64,000 bases of DNA, from contig NZ_BAABBR010000001.1 of NCBI RefSeq assembly GCF_039538065.1, positions 713,501 to 777,500 on the forward strand, written 5' to 3'. Under the pieces are notes generated by a model that saw nothing but the letters and a program-made list of their open reading frames with translations, ran no database searches and was not told the DNA's origin. This document shows positions 1 to 9,612 of the stretch, one piece after another (position 1 is the stretch's first letter; every line of letters starts with the position of its first letter). This stretch comes from Sphingomonas rosea (GTDB taxonomy: Bacteria; Pseudomonadota; Alphaproteobacteria; Sphingomonadales; Sphingomonadaceae). Position numbers and translations under genes: made by a program.

Positions 1-82
1 GGGTCATGACCCGGGGCTTGGTCAGCGCGAACAGGTCGCGCCAGTCGGCCGGAAGGTCGCGGGTGGGGACGGCAATGCTCAT
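1..82 (-). CDS. ctaB: Protoheme IX farnesyltransferase (heme O synthase), N-terminus only
   Basis: Only the first 27 codons are inside the window; the gene runs off the left edge. The translated start reads MSIAVPTRDLPADWRDLF followed by ALTKPRVMT. The LTKPRVM segment is the conserved beginning of the UbiA-family heme O synthase, which farnesylates heme B for the aa3 oxidase. Its presence 2.7 kb downstream of coxB-ctaD on the same strand supports the call, since alphaproteobacteria commonly have ctaB next to ctaD. The ATG at 82-80 is the only good start seen. The call rests on a short fragment and on context. Confidence 0.8.
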   Translation of the reverse strand, partial: MSIAVPTRDLPADWRDLFALTKPRVMT

Positions 83-140
83 GGATGGGCGCCCTATAGT
101 CCGCTTTACGTGGCAGCGAAAGGCGGCATAAGGTCGTTGC

Positions 141-749
141 ATGACCAATGGATTATTGATTGCGATCAGCAGCTTGGCGCTCGCCGCCGGCGTTGCTCAG
201 GCGACCCTGCCGAGCGCCGCCGCTCCCGCCGCCCAGGCTCCCGCCAAGGAAGACCTCGTCCGCGTCGCGCTCGACACCGAAAAGGGGCGAATCGTCCTCG
301 ATCTCGACCGCGGCCGAGCGCCGGTCACGACCGCCAATTTCCTCCGCTACATCGATGCCGGGCGCTTCGACGGAATCACCTTCTACCGCGCCATGCCCTA
401 CGGGAAGGACAATGGCCTCATCCAGGGCGGCATCACCAGGGACGCCAAGTTGCTCTACCCGGCGATTGCCCACGAGCCGGCGAGCAAGACCGGGATCCGA
501 CACGAGCCCGGCACCATCCTCATGGCCAATGCCGGGCCGGGCACCGCGAAGAGCGACTTCTTCATCACGATCGGCGCCATCCCCTTCGGCGACGATTTCG
601 CGCCCTTCGGCCATGTGGTCGAGGGCATGGACGTGGTGAAGGCGATCTTCGCCTCGCCCACCGATCCCGAAAAGGGCCTCGGCGCAATGAAGGGGCAGAT
701 GCTCTCGCCGGGAATCAAGATCACCGCGGCCAAGCGGGTCGCCGGCTAG
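141..749 (+). CDS. Exported cyclophilin-type peptidyl-prolyl cis-trans isomerase
   Basis: The 202-residue protein begins with a cleavable signal peptide (hydrophobic stretch of about residues 4-20, then Ala-rich sequence), so it probably acts in the periplasm as a proline isomerase or folding helper. The cyclophilin fold is recognisable from LDTEKGRIVLDLDRGRAPVT near residue 45, NFLRYIDAGRFDGITFYRA, the IQGG motif and the late FGHVVEGMDVVKAI segment. It lacks the full FHRVI...QGGDF signature (FYRAM...IQGGI here), so catalytic strength is uncertain. It is plus strand and ends convergently with the J-domain gene, overlapping it by 4 bases. It lies between ctaB and ctaD, an unusual position. Confidence 0.85.
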   Translation: MTNGLLIAISSLALAAGVAQATLPSAAAPAAQAPAKEDLVRVALDTEKGRIVLDLDRGRAPVTTANFLRYIDAGRFDGITFYRAMPYGKDNGLIQGGITRDAKLLYPAIAHEPASKTGIRHEPGTILMANAGPGTAKSDFFITIGAIPFGDDFAPFGHVVEGMDVVKAIFASPTDPEKGLGAMKGQMLSPGIKITAAKRVAG

Positions 750-1294
750 CGCGCGGGTGCGGGCGCCTTGCCGTCCGCGCCGATCACCGTGCACGGACCG
801 TCGGCATAGCGGCACCCGGGCTCGCGCGTCGGGTCGACCATCGTCTGGCCCGCCTGCGCCGTTCGGGCCGGCACCGGCTCGGGCGGCGGGGTGATCGAGG
901 TGAAGGTGAAGAAGAAGATCGTCACCAGCGCCGCCAGCCCGAGAATGACGACCTTCGCCTTGCGCGAGGGCGGCTCGACCTCGACTTCATAGGGCCGCGG
1001 CGGCTGCCAGTGCGTCGCGCGCGGCCGCGGGCGCCGATAGCTCTGGTCGGGTCCGGTGAAGATCGGCCCGGGCTTGGGCGACGCCCGTTGCCGGTCATAG
1101 GCCGCCCGCGTGTCCGGGTCCTTGAGGCAGGCATAGGCCTCGTTGATCGCCTGCGCCTGGATCGCCGCATCGTCCGACCGGTTGATGTCGGGATGATAGC
1201 GCCGCATCAGCGTGCGATAGGCGAGACGGATCGCGGCATCGTCGGCACCGCGCTCGACCCCGAGGGTCGCATAATAGTCGCCCGAGGCTTCCAT
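746..1294 (-). CDS. Membrane-anchored J-domain (DnaJ-like) protein
   Basis: The 182-residue protein has an N-terminal J domain at residues 5-68. It contains YYATLGVERGADDAAIRLAYR, the diagnostic HPD tripeptide (YHPDINRS) and AYACLKDPDTRAAYDRQ. The J domain is followed by a Pro/Arg-rich linker and one transmembrane helix at about residues 113-133 (VVILGLAALVTIFFFTFTSI). A short tail carries a Cys pair (CRYADGPC). J domains stimulate Hsp70/DnaK ATPase, so the layout suggests a co-chaperone tethered to the inner membrane with its J domain in the cytoplasm. No Gly/Phe region or zinc finger is present, so this is not DnaJ itself. It converges on the cyclophilin gene. Confidence 0.85.
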   Translation of the reverse strand: MEASGDYYATLGVERGADDAAIRLAYRTLMRRYHPDINRSDDAAIQAQAINEAYACLKDPDTRAAYDRQRASPKPGPIFTGPDQSYRRPRPRATHWQPPRPYEVEVEPPSRKAKVVILGLAALVTIFFFTFTSITPPPEPVPARTAQAGQTMVDPTREPGCRYADGPCTVIGADGKAPAPAR

Positions 1295-1391
1295 CTTTCA
1301 GCAGGATAGCGAGCGGGACTGCTCGGGCCAAGGGCGTCCTTAACCCTAACCGCTGGGACTGACGTTAACCTGGAGCAGCTAAACGGGCTGC

Positions 1392-2732
1392 ATGTTTCAT
1401 CGATCGATCAGCGTCCCCATGGCCACCCGCGCCGAGATCATTGCCGCCTTCAGCTATGCCCTCGACCTCACCGAAGGCCAGCCCGCCGGCCATTGCATCC
1501 GCGCCTGCTGGATCGGGATGCAGGTCGGCCGGGCCCTCGGCCTCCCCAGGCGCGACCTCGGCGACCTCTACTACACCCTGCTCCTCAAGGACCTTGGCTG
1601 CAGCAGCAACGCGGCGCGCATCTGCGAGCTCTACGAAGCCGACGATCGCGCCTTCAAGCAGGGCTACAAGACCGTCGGGACCAGCCTCGCCGCCACCCTG
1701 CACTTCGTCTTCAGCAAGACCGCCCGCGGAAAGCCGCTCGGTCGCCGCCTGTCGGCGATCGGCAACATCCTGAGGAACGGCGACGAGATTGCGCAGGAGC
1801 TGATCGTCTCGCGTTGCACCCGCGGCGCCGACATCGCCCGCACGCTGCGCTTCTCGCCAGTGGTATGCGAGGGCATCTACCGTCTCGACGAGCATTGGGA
1901 CGGCTCGGGCCGCCCGGGCCGGCTCCAGGGCTTCGCGATCCCGCTCGTGTCGCGCATCGCGCTCCTCGCGCAGGTGGTCGACGTCTTTCACGGCCATGCT
2001 GGGCCCGAGGCCGCACTCGACGAGGCCCGCCGCCGCAGCGGCATCTGGTTCGATCCCGACCTCGTCCGCGCGCTCGAGGAAGCCGCGCTGAGCCCGACCT
2101 TCTGGACCAACCTCGGCTCGCCGACGCTCGAAGGCCGGGTCGTCCGCCTCGCGCCCATGGACGACACAGAGCGCTTGGGTGAGGATTATCTCGACGCCAT
2201 CGCCGACGCCTTCGGCCAGGTGATCGACGCCAAGAGCCCGTTTACCGCCGGACATTCGCAGCGCGTCGGCGACCTGTCCGGGCGGATGGCCCGCGCCTTC
2301 GGTCTCGATTCCGACCGCGCGCGCTGGCTGCGCCGCGCCGCGGTTCTCCACGATGTCGGCAAGCTGGGCGTCTCGAGCGCGATTCTCGAAAAGCCCGCCG
2401 GTCTCGACGAACGCGAGTGGCAGGAGATGCGCACGCATGCCACCCACACTCGCGCCATCCTCGGCCGGATCGGCGCGCTCGCCGACATCGCCGACATCGC
2501 CGCCGCCCACCATGAGCGGCTCGACGGCACCGGCTATCCCCTCGCCCTTCCCGCCGCCGCGATCGGCCGCGAGACCCGGATCATCACCACCTGCGACTAT
2601 TATGACGCGCTGACCTCGGACCGCCCCTATCGCGCGGCGATGTCGGTCGACGAGGCGCTCGCCACGATGGACGCCGCCGCCGGCACCGCGCTCGACCCCG
2701 ATTGCCTCGCCGCGCTCAAGCGCAGCCTCTGA
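1392..2732 (+). CDS. Tandem HD-GYP protein (c-di-GMP phosphodiesterase family)
   Basis: The C-terminal half is a standard HD-GYP domain: HDVGKLGV with H320/D321, then HHERLDGTGYP at residues 373-383, then CDYYDALTSDRPYR. This family hydrolyses c-di-GMP. The N-terminal half repeats the same architecture in degraded form: LLKDLGCSSNAAR at about residue 63 has Lys in place of the catalytic His, and LDEHWDGSGRPGRL at about residues 165-178 mimics the GYP loop. The first domain is probably a regulatory or dimerisation module. No signal peptide, membrane segment or receiver domain is seen. A GGAG 15 bases upstream gives weak support to the ATG at 1392; the in-frame ATG at 1419 is an alternative. 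Confidence 0.88.
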   Translation: MFHRSISVPMATRAEIIAAFSYALDLTEGQPAGHCIRACWIGMQVGRALGLPRRDLGDLYYTLLLKDLGCSSNAARICELYEADDRAFKQGYKTVGTSLAATLHFVFSKTARGKPLGRRLSAIGNILRNGDEIAQELIVSRCTRGADIARTLRFSPVVCEGIYRLDEHWDGSGRPGRLQGFAIPLVSRIALLAQVVDVFHGHAGPEAALDEARRRSGIWFDPDLVRALEEAALSPTFWTNLGSPTLEGRVVRLAPMDDTERLGEDYLDAIADAFGQVIDAKSPFTAGHSQRVGDLSGRMARAFGLDSDRARWLRRAAVLHDVGKLGVSSAILEKPAGLDEREWQEMRTHATHTRAILGRIGALADIADIAAAHHERLDGTGYPLALPAAAIGRETRIITTCDYYDALTSDRPYRAAMSVDEALATMDAAAGTALDPDCLAALKRSL

Positions 2733-2749
2733 CCGCCGTCGCCTGAAAC

Positions 2750-2790
2750 GAGAAAGGCCGGCCCCGCATCGCGCGGGACGGGCCTTTCTC
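2750..2790. terminator. Bidirectional rho-independent terminator
   Basis: A GAGAAAGGCC arm (2750-2759) pairs with GGCCTTTCTC (2781-2790), with further G/C pairing inside. It sits in the 78 bases between the convergent HD-GYP and ctaD genes. Read from either side it gives a GC-rich stem followed by a short U-rich tract, so it can end both transcripts. Confidence 0.85.
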
Positions 2791-2810
2791 TTGTTCGGGT
2801 CCGGACTGCC

Positions 2811-4514
<1,704 letters not shown>

Positions 4515-5654
4515 TTAGTTGGCCGCGCCGGCCGCGGGGGTCGCAGCGGGGGCGGAAGAATTGGCGGGGGCGGCGGCGGGCGTCGGCGCGGCGGTCACCG
4601 CGGCCGGGCTCACCGTGGTCGAGCCGGTGCTGTCGGGCGCCGCGGCCGGGGTCGCGCCCGGCATGGTCCCGCCCTTGGTGGCGACCCACTGCGCGTAGCG
4701 CTCGGGAGTCACGACCTCGATCGCGATCGGCATGAAGCCGTGGCGCGCGCCGCACAGTTCGGAGCACTGGCCGAAATAGACGCCGGGGCGATCGACCTTG
4801 ACCCAGGTCTCGTTGAGGATGCCCGGGTTGGCATCGGTCTTGATCCAGAAGGCCGGCATGGCGAAGCTGTGGATCACGTCGTTCGAGGTGACGATGAACT
4901 TCACCACCTTGCCCGCCGGGATCACCAGCCGCTCGTCGACCGCGAGCAGCTTGGGGCCGTCGGCGTCGGTGCGGAACTTGGCGCCGGCCGGCTGCTCGCC
5001 CTTTTCGTGGAGCATGTTCGAGACGATCTCGAAGCCGCCGTTGTCCGGATACTGGTAGGTCCAGTACCACTGGTTGCCGACCACCTTGACCGTGAGGTCG
5101 GCGGGCGGCGGGCTGTACTGGTGGCGGATGAGGCGGATCGACGGAACCGCGATCGCGACCAGGATCAGCACTGGCGCCAGCGTCCAGATGACCTCGACCA
5201 CCGTGTTGTGGCTGGTGCGGCTCGGGACCGGGTTCGCGCCGCGGCGGAACTTCAGGATCACGTAAATCAGCAGGATCAGGACGACCGCGCTGATGATCGC
5301 GCACAGCACGAGCAGCCAGTTGTTGTGGAAGGCGGCGGCCTCCTTGCCGACCGGCGAGAACTGGTCCTGCAGGCCCGCGCGGCCATCGGGAACGCCGATG
5401 CCGGGGGTCGGCGCGGCATGCTGGAAGGCGGGCGCGGCGCCGGTGGCGGGCGCAACGGCGCTCGCACCCGGGGTGGGATCGGTCGCGGTCGCAGCAGGCG
5501 TCGCGGCCGGATTGGCGGCGGCGGCGCTCGGGCCGGCCGGGGTCGCAGCTTGCTGCTGTTCCTGCGGAGCCGCCGTCGTCGCCGTCTGTCCCTGGGCGGC
5601 CGCGGGAACCATCCCGGCGGCAGCAAGCGCAATCAACCAATTTCTCAAGTTCAT
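4515..5654 (-). CDS. coxB: Cytochrome c oxidase subunit II (CuA subunit)
   Basis: The 379-residue protein starts with a signal peptide (MNLRNWLIALAAAGMVPAAA) and two membrane helices at about 112-134 and 157-176. The periplasmic cupredoxin domain takes electrons from cytochrome c. CuA ligands are visible: H262 (DVIHSFAMP), C297, E299 and C301, H305 and M308 in CSELCGARHGFM. The aromatic patch NQWYWTYQY is present. Two low-complexity Ala/Pro/Thr/Gln-rich stretches are unusual: about residues 22-80 after the signal peptide, and about 332-379 at the C-terminus. The ATG at 5654 was chosen over a start 59 codons upstream because it begins the signal peptide and has a GGGG tract upstream. Confidence 0.96.
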   Translation of the reverse strand: MNLRNWLIALAAAGMVPAAAQGQTATTAAPQEQQQAATPAGPSAAAANPAATPAATATDPTPGASAVAPATGAAPAFQHAAPTPGIGVPDGRAGLQDQFSPVGKEAAAFHNNWLLVLCAIISAVVLILLIYVILKFRRGANPVPSRTSHNTVVEVIWTLAPVLILVAIAVPSIRLIRHQYSPPPADLTVKVVGNQWYWTYQYPDNGGFEIVSNMLHEKGEQPAGAKFRTDADGPKLLAVDERLVIPAGKVVKFIVTSNDVIHSFAMPAFWIKTDANPGILNETWVKVDRPGVYFGQCSELCGARHGFMPIAIEVVTPERYAQWVATKGGTMPGATPAAAPDSTGSTTVSPAAVTAAPTPAAAPANSSAPAATPAAGAAN

Positions 5655-5830
5655 CTCAGCCCCGGTCACAGGTTCAAGCCATCGGTCGACCCGGCCGGGC
5701 CACCTGAAATCGGCGGCCTTATAGGCAGGGGTTCCCGCACGCTCAAGCGCTTGTCTGTGCCCGCCGGGCTGCCATAGAACAACCCATCCGAAAAGCGGTG
5801 TCCGATCCGCCGGGGGAAGGGGCCAAAACA

Positions 5831-6412
5831 ATGACCGAAAACGATATTCTGGCCGAGTTCCGGGCCGCCGAGGCGCTTCTCGAGGGTCATTTCATCCTTT
5901 CCTCGGGTCTTCGGTCCCCGCGCTACCTCCAGTGCGCGCGAGTCCTGATGGATCCGCGTCGCGCCGAACGGCTCGCCACCGCCCTCGCCGAGCGCATCGA
6001 TCCGTCGCTCCGTGCCCAACTGCAGGCGGTCGTCTCGCCCGCGATGGGCGGGGTGATCATCGGCCACGAAATGGGCCGCGCGCTCGGCCTCCCGGCCATG
6101 TTCGTCGAGCGCCCGACCGGCACGTTCGAGCTGCGCCGCGGCTTCCGCCTCGAGCCCGGCACCCGGGTCCTGATGGTCGAGGACGTCGTCACCACCGGCC
6201 TTTCGAGCCGCGAGGCGATCAGGGCGATCACGGCGGCCGGCGGCGAGGTGATCGCGGCCGCCGCGCTGGTCGACCGATCGAACGGCACCGCCGACCTCGG
6301 CGTCCCCTTCACACCCCTCATCCGCCTCGACGTCCCGACCTACGAAGCCGACGCGCTTCCCCCCGACCTCGCCGCCATCCCCGCGATCAAGCCCGGCAGC
6401 CGCGCCGCGTGA
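5831..6412 (+). CDS. pyrE: Orotate phosphoribosyltransferase
   Basis: This cytoplasmic pyrimidine-synthesis enzyme joins orotate and PRPP to give OMP. The 193-residue protein carries the PRPP-binding loop [14 protein letters not shown] near residue 115. It also has [17 protein letters not shown] at the N-terminus and [20 protein letters not shown] in the middle. The ATG at 5831 was chosen because a strong purine-rich GGGGGAAGGGG lies 7-17 bases upstream; an in-frame start 11 codons earlier would overlap that site. It is divergent from coxB across 176 bases, which must hold both promoters. The following gene begins 2 bases after its stop. Confidence 0.96.
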   Translation: MTENDILAEFRAAEALLEGHFILSSGLRSPRYLQCARVLMDPRRAERLATALAERIDPSLRAQLQAVVSPAMGGVIIGHEMGRALGLPAMFVERPTGTFELRRGFRLEPGTRVLMVEDVVTTGLSSREAIRAITAAGGEVIAAAALVDRSNGTADLGVPFTPLIRLDVPTYEADALPPDLAAIPAIKPGSRAA

Positions 6413-6414
6413 TC

Positions 6415-7416
6415 ATGCCCCTCGCCGCCGCCGCTGCGCTTGCCGCCGCTCCGCTCGGCGCGACTGTCGACAAGATTGCCGCCGACAGCGGCTTTGCCGG
6501 CGAGATCCTGATCGGCAAGGGCGACAAGATTGTCCTCAACAATGCCTATGGCGCCGTTGCACCGAGCGGCAAAGCGAAGCACCAGGTCGGCGCGCACTGG
6601 CGCCTCGCCTCGATCACCAAGCAGGTCACGGCCACGCTCTTCCTCAAGGCCATGGAAGAAGGTCGCGTGCCCGGGTCGCTCGATACTCCGATCGACGGGC
6701 TCGGCGACGTCACCTGGCGAATGCTGCTGACCCACCGCAGCGGTCTTCCCAACCCCGACGAAACGCCCAAGGATGCCGCGGGTGTGCCGGCTTTCTACAA
6801 CCAGCCGCTCACCCAGGCGATCGCCCATTGCTCGTCGCGGCCCGGCAAACCCGGCGCCGACTTCGCCTACAACAATTGCGATTATCTCGTCCTTGGCGGC
6901 GCGGTCATGGGTCGCAACCTGCTCGCCGACCCACAAGGGTGGCGGGGCTGGCCCGCGGGCATGACCATGGCGCGGCCGGGCGAGCTCGGCGTCCCCGGCT
7001 TCGTCGCCGGCAAGCCCGAACCGCGCTTCCGGCTCGATACCTTCTCGACCTCGGGCGGCCTGATCGGCACCGCTCGTGACGTCTTTCGCTTTGACCGCCA
7101 GCTGATGACCGGCAAGCTCCTTTCGCCCGCCGCCCGCGCGCTGATGTGGACTGCGGAGGGCGGTCGCAGCTATCAGGCGCTCGGCCAATGGGTCTTCCCC
7201 GGCAAGCTCGAGGGCTGCGCCGACCCCGTGCAGATCGTCCAGCGCGACGGCGAGATCCAGGGTGTGCAGGCGCGCAACTTCATCCTCCCCGACAAGGACG
7301 TGGCAGTGGTCCTCTTCACCAATCGCAGCAGCGACGATTTCGCGCTCGGCGAGGTGTGGCAGGGCAAGGGGTTCGTCTACGACCTGCTCTCCGCCGCCGC
7401 CTGTCCGACCGCATGA
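6415..7416 (+). CDS. Serine hydrolase, beta-lactamase/penicillin-binding-like family
   Basis: The 333-residue protein has a short hydrophobic leader. It shows the SxxK nucleophile motif as SITK (RLASITKQVTA, about residue 66), the LLTHRSGLPN segment, and YNN as the YxN motif. This is the class C beta-lactamase / DD-peptidase-like superfamily, whose members are mostly esterases or peptidases of unknown substrate. The third motif (KTG/HxG) is not clear near the C-terminus, where QRDGEIQG occupies its expected place. A GTG at 6409 overlapping the pyrE stop is an alternative start. It interrupts the pyrE-pdxJ neighbourhood, so it may be a later insertion. No resistance function should be inferred. 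Confidence 0.82.
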   Translation: MPLAAAAALAAAPLGATVDKIAADSGFAGEILIGKGDKIVLNNAYGAVAPSGKAKHQVGAHWRLASITKQVTATLFLKAMEEGRVPGSLDTPIDGLGDVTWRMLLTHRSGLPNPDETPKDAAGVPAFYNQPLTQAIAHCSSRPGKPGADFAYNNCDYLVLGGAVMGRNLLADPQGWRGWPAGMTMARPGELGVPGFVAGKPEPRFRLDTFSTSGGLIGTARDVFRFDRQLMTGKLLSPAARALMWTAEGGRSYQALGQWVFPGKLEGCADPVQIVQRDGEIQGVQARNFILPDKDVAVVLFTNRSSDDFALGEVWQGKGFVYDLLSAAACPTA

Positions 7417-7457
7417 TTGAACAATAGGATTTCGCCTGTCATGCCGGTCCGGGGGGC

Positions 7458-7576
7458 GCTTGCCTCGCGCTCCGGGGCGAGGCGAGCCAGGGTCACAGTA
7501 CGTGACTTTCGCCGTGACCCTGTACGAAGGGGGATGGGGTCACTAAATCGCAGGGGGATCCTGGGACCTTTAGTGA
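7458..7576. repeat. Cluster of three inverted repeats upstream of pdxJ
   Basis: The 170-base gap before pdxJ holds three consecutive hairpins. The first pairs GCTTGCCTCGC (7458-7468) with GCGAGGCGAGC (7476-7486), with one G-T pair. The second pairs CAGGGTCAC (7488-7496) with GTGACCCTG (7514-7522). The third pairs TCACTAAA (7540-7547) with TTTAGTGA (7569-7576), with inner CAGG/CCTG pairing. The first could end the serine hydrolase transcript. The other two look like a dispersed palindromic repeat or a regulatory structure just upstream of the pdxJ start. Confidence 0.6.
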
Positions 7577-7586
7577 TGCACCGCCG

Positions 7587-8315
7587 ATGACCTTTCCCCT
7601 CCGACTCGGCGTCAACATCGACCATGTCGCGACCATCCGGAACGCCCGCGGCGGCGATTTTCCCGATCCGGTCCGCGCCGCGCACATCGCCGAGGCGGCC
7701 GGCGCGCAGGGCATCACCGCCCACCTCCGCGAGGACCGCCGCCACATCCGCGACGACGACCTCGTCCGCCTCAAGAACGAGATCGCCCTCCCTCTCAACC
7801 TCGAGATGGCCGCGACCGAGGAGATGCTCCGGATCGCGCTCCAGACCCGCCCCCACGCCGCCTGCATCGTCCCCGAGAAGCGCGAGGAACGGACCACCGA
7901 GGGCGGGCTCGACGCCGCCGGCAAGCGCGACCACCTCGCCCGTTTCTGCGACGAGCTCGGCGCCGCGGGCATCCGCGTCTCGCTCTTCATCGAACCCGAG
8001 GCGGCGCAGATCGACGCCGCCGCTTCGCTCGGCGCGCCGGTGGTCGAGCTTCACACCGGCCGCTACGCCCATCTCCCCGAGGACGGCCGCGAAGCCGAAC
8101 TGAAGCGCCTCGCCGACGCCGCCGCGCTTGCCGCCAAGAACGGGATCGAGCCCCATGCCGGCCATGGCCTGACCTTCGCCAACGTCGTCCCCGTCGCCGC
8201 CATCCCGCAGCTCGCCGAGCTCAACATCGGCCATTTCCTGATCGGCGAAGCCATCTTCGTCGGCCTCGAAACCAGCATCCGCCGCATGCGCGACCTGATG
8301 GACAGCGCGCGTTGA
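7587..8315 (+). CDS. pdxJ: Pyridoxine 5'-phosphate synthase
   Basis: PdxJ condenses 1-deoxyxylulose 5-phosphate with 3-amino-2-oxopropyl phosphate, the ring-closing step of DXP-dependent vitamin B6 synthesis. The 242-residue TIM-barrel protein shows the family N-terminus [18 protein letters not shown], then [39 protein letters not shown] and, near the end, [11 protein letters not shown] followed by [12 protein letters not shown]. These contain the expected phosphate-binding and catalytic His/Glu residues. It is the first gene of a tight pdxJ-acpS-lepB run; its stop overlaps the acpS start. Confidence 0.97.
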   Translation: MTFPLRLGVNIDHVATIRNARGGDFPDPVRAAHIAEAAGAQGITAHLREDRRHIRDDDLVRLKNEIALPLNLEMAATEEMLRIALQTRPHAACIVPEKREERTTEGGLDAAGKRDHLARFCDELGAAGIRVSLFIEPEAAQIDAAASLGAPVVELHTGRYAHLPEDGREAELKRLADAAALAAKNGIEPHAGHGLTFANVVPVAAIPQLAELNIGHFLIGEAIFVGLETSIRRMRDLMDSAR

Positions 8316-8722
8316 TCGTCGGCCTCGGCTCGGACCTCTGCAACATCGAGCGGATCCAGAATTCGCTCGACCGCTTCGGCGAGCGCTTCCTCAACCGCGT
8401 CTTCACCGAGGTCGAGCAGGCCAAGGCCGCGCGCCGCCCCTTCACCGCCGCGGGCACGCTGGCCAAGCGCTTCGCCGCCAAGGAAGCCTTCTCCAAGGCG
8501 GTCGGGACCGGCTTCAAGCGCGGGGTCTTCATGAAGGATATCGGGGTCGTCAATCGACCAAGCGGCGCCCCCACGCTACAGTTGGATGGAGGGGCCCGGG
8601 CGCGGCTTGACGCGCTCACCCCTGCGGGCCACGCCATGCATGTGCATCTGACCATGACCGACGATCACCCCTGGGCGCAGGCCTTCGTGATCCTCGAGGC
8701 CGTCCCCCTTTCGGAGAGTTGA
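8312..8722 (+). CDS. acpS: Holo-[acyl-carrier-protein] synthase
   Basis: AcpS transfers 4'-phosphopantetheine from CoA to acyl carrier protein. The 136-residue protein has the family motifs [14 protein letters not shown] at the N-terminus and [18 protein letters not shown] at about residues 48-65, providing the Mg-binding Asp and Glu. The start is a TTG overlapping the pdxJ stop (TTGA), and the family N-terminus begins exactly there. Translational coupling to pdxJ is likely. The pdxJ-acpS-lepB order is common in alphaproteobacteria. Confidence 0.96.
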   Translation: MIVGLGSDLCNIERIQNSLDRFGERFLNRVFTEVEQAKAARRPFTAAGTLAKRFAAKEAFSKAVGTGFKRGVFMKDIGVVNRPSGAPTLQLDGGARARLDALTPAGHAMHVHLTMTDDHPWAQAFVILEAVPLSES

Positions 8723-9610
8723 GTGAGCGAGACCGTAGTCCAAAAGGCCGAGGCCGCTTCGCAGGCGCCCGCCGCGACGCCCGACGACAAGGCGCCGCCG
8801 GCCGACAAGGGCTCGGCCCTGTGGCGCGAGATCAAGGGTCTGTTCTGGGTGCTGATCGCGGTGCTGCTGTTTCACAGCTTCGTCGCCAAGCCCTTCTACA
8901 TTCCCAGCGAATCGATGATGCCCAACCTGCTAAAGGGCGACCGGCTGGTGGTCAGTAAGTATCCCTACGGCTGGTCGTGGGTGAGCCCAAGCTTCTACGT
9001 CTGGCCCGAACAGAAGGGCCGCATCTTCGGCAGCCTTCCCAAGCAGGGCGACATCGCCATCGTTACCCCGCCCGGCCGCAAGGAAGACTGGATCAAGCGC
9101 GTGATCGGACTTCCCGGCGACACGATCGAGGTTCGCGGCGGCCGCCTCATTCTCAATGGCGTCCCGGTCAAGCGCCAGATCCTTCCGCCGCGCCTCGTGC
9201 CGGTCGACGCCAACGCACCCTGCTCGCCCGTCCAGTTCGCCGGACGGCTCGTGCAGACCGGCAATGGCCAGTTCGCCTGCTCGCTGCCGATCGTCCGCGA
9301 GACCCTGCCCGATGGCGCGACCTATGACACGGTCGACCTCGGCCAGTCGCAAGGCGACGACTTCGGGCCCGTCACCGTTCCCGAACGCCACGTCTTCCTG
9401 ATGGGCGACAATCGCGATCGCAGCGCCGACAGCCGCTACACGCTCGACGAGGGCGGCCTCGGCGGACCGGTGCCGTGGGAGAATATCGGTGGACGGGCCG
9501 AGTTCGTCACCTTCAGCCTCGACGGGCAGGCGGAATGGTGGAACCCGATCAGCTGGTTCACCAGCCTGCGCGGAGGCCGAGCCGGCACCAGCCTTCGCTC
9601 CGGGGTCTGA
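8723..9610 (+). CDS. lepB: Signal peptidase I
   Basis: This inner-membrane serine protease removes signal peptides from exported proteins. The 295-residue protein has a cytoplasmic Ala/Lys-rich leader and one membrane helix at about residues 38-55. The catalytic Ser is in FYIPSESMMPNL and the Lys in DWIKRVIGLPGD, followed by the conserved MGDNRDRSADSR box. The start is a GTG directly after the acpS stop, preceded by CGGAGAG. One large loop between the Lys and MGDNRD boxes includes two Cys. It is coupled to acpS and 2 bases from the next gene. Confidence 0.96.
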   Translation: MSETVVQKAEAASQAPAATPDDKAPPADKGSALWREIKGLFWVLIAVLLFHSFVAKPFYIPSESMMPNLLKGDRLVVSKYPYGWSWVSPSFYVWPEQKGRIFGSLPKQGDIAIVTPPGRKEDWIKRVIGLPGDTIEVRGGRLILNGVPVKRQILPPRLVPVDANAPCSPVQFAGRLVQTGNGQFACSLPIVRETLPDGATYDTVDLGQSQGDDFGPVTVPERHVFLMGDNRDRSADSRYTLDEGGLGGPVPWENIGGRAEFVTFSLDGQAEWWNPISWFTSLRGGRAGTSLRSGV

Positions 9611-9612
9611 GC

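Noticed and set aside
153..815. Open frame antisense to the cyclophilin gene
   Set aside because: Acidic/Arg-rich shadow of a real coding sequence with a clear signal peptide on the plus strand.
6409..7416. A beta-lactamase resistance gene downstream of pyrE
   Set aside because: Only the SxxK and YxN-like motifs are visible and the third is unclear. Most members of this superfamily are esterases or peptidases, so resistance is not supported.
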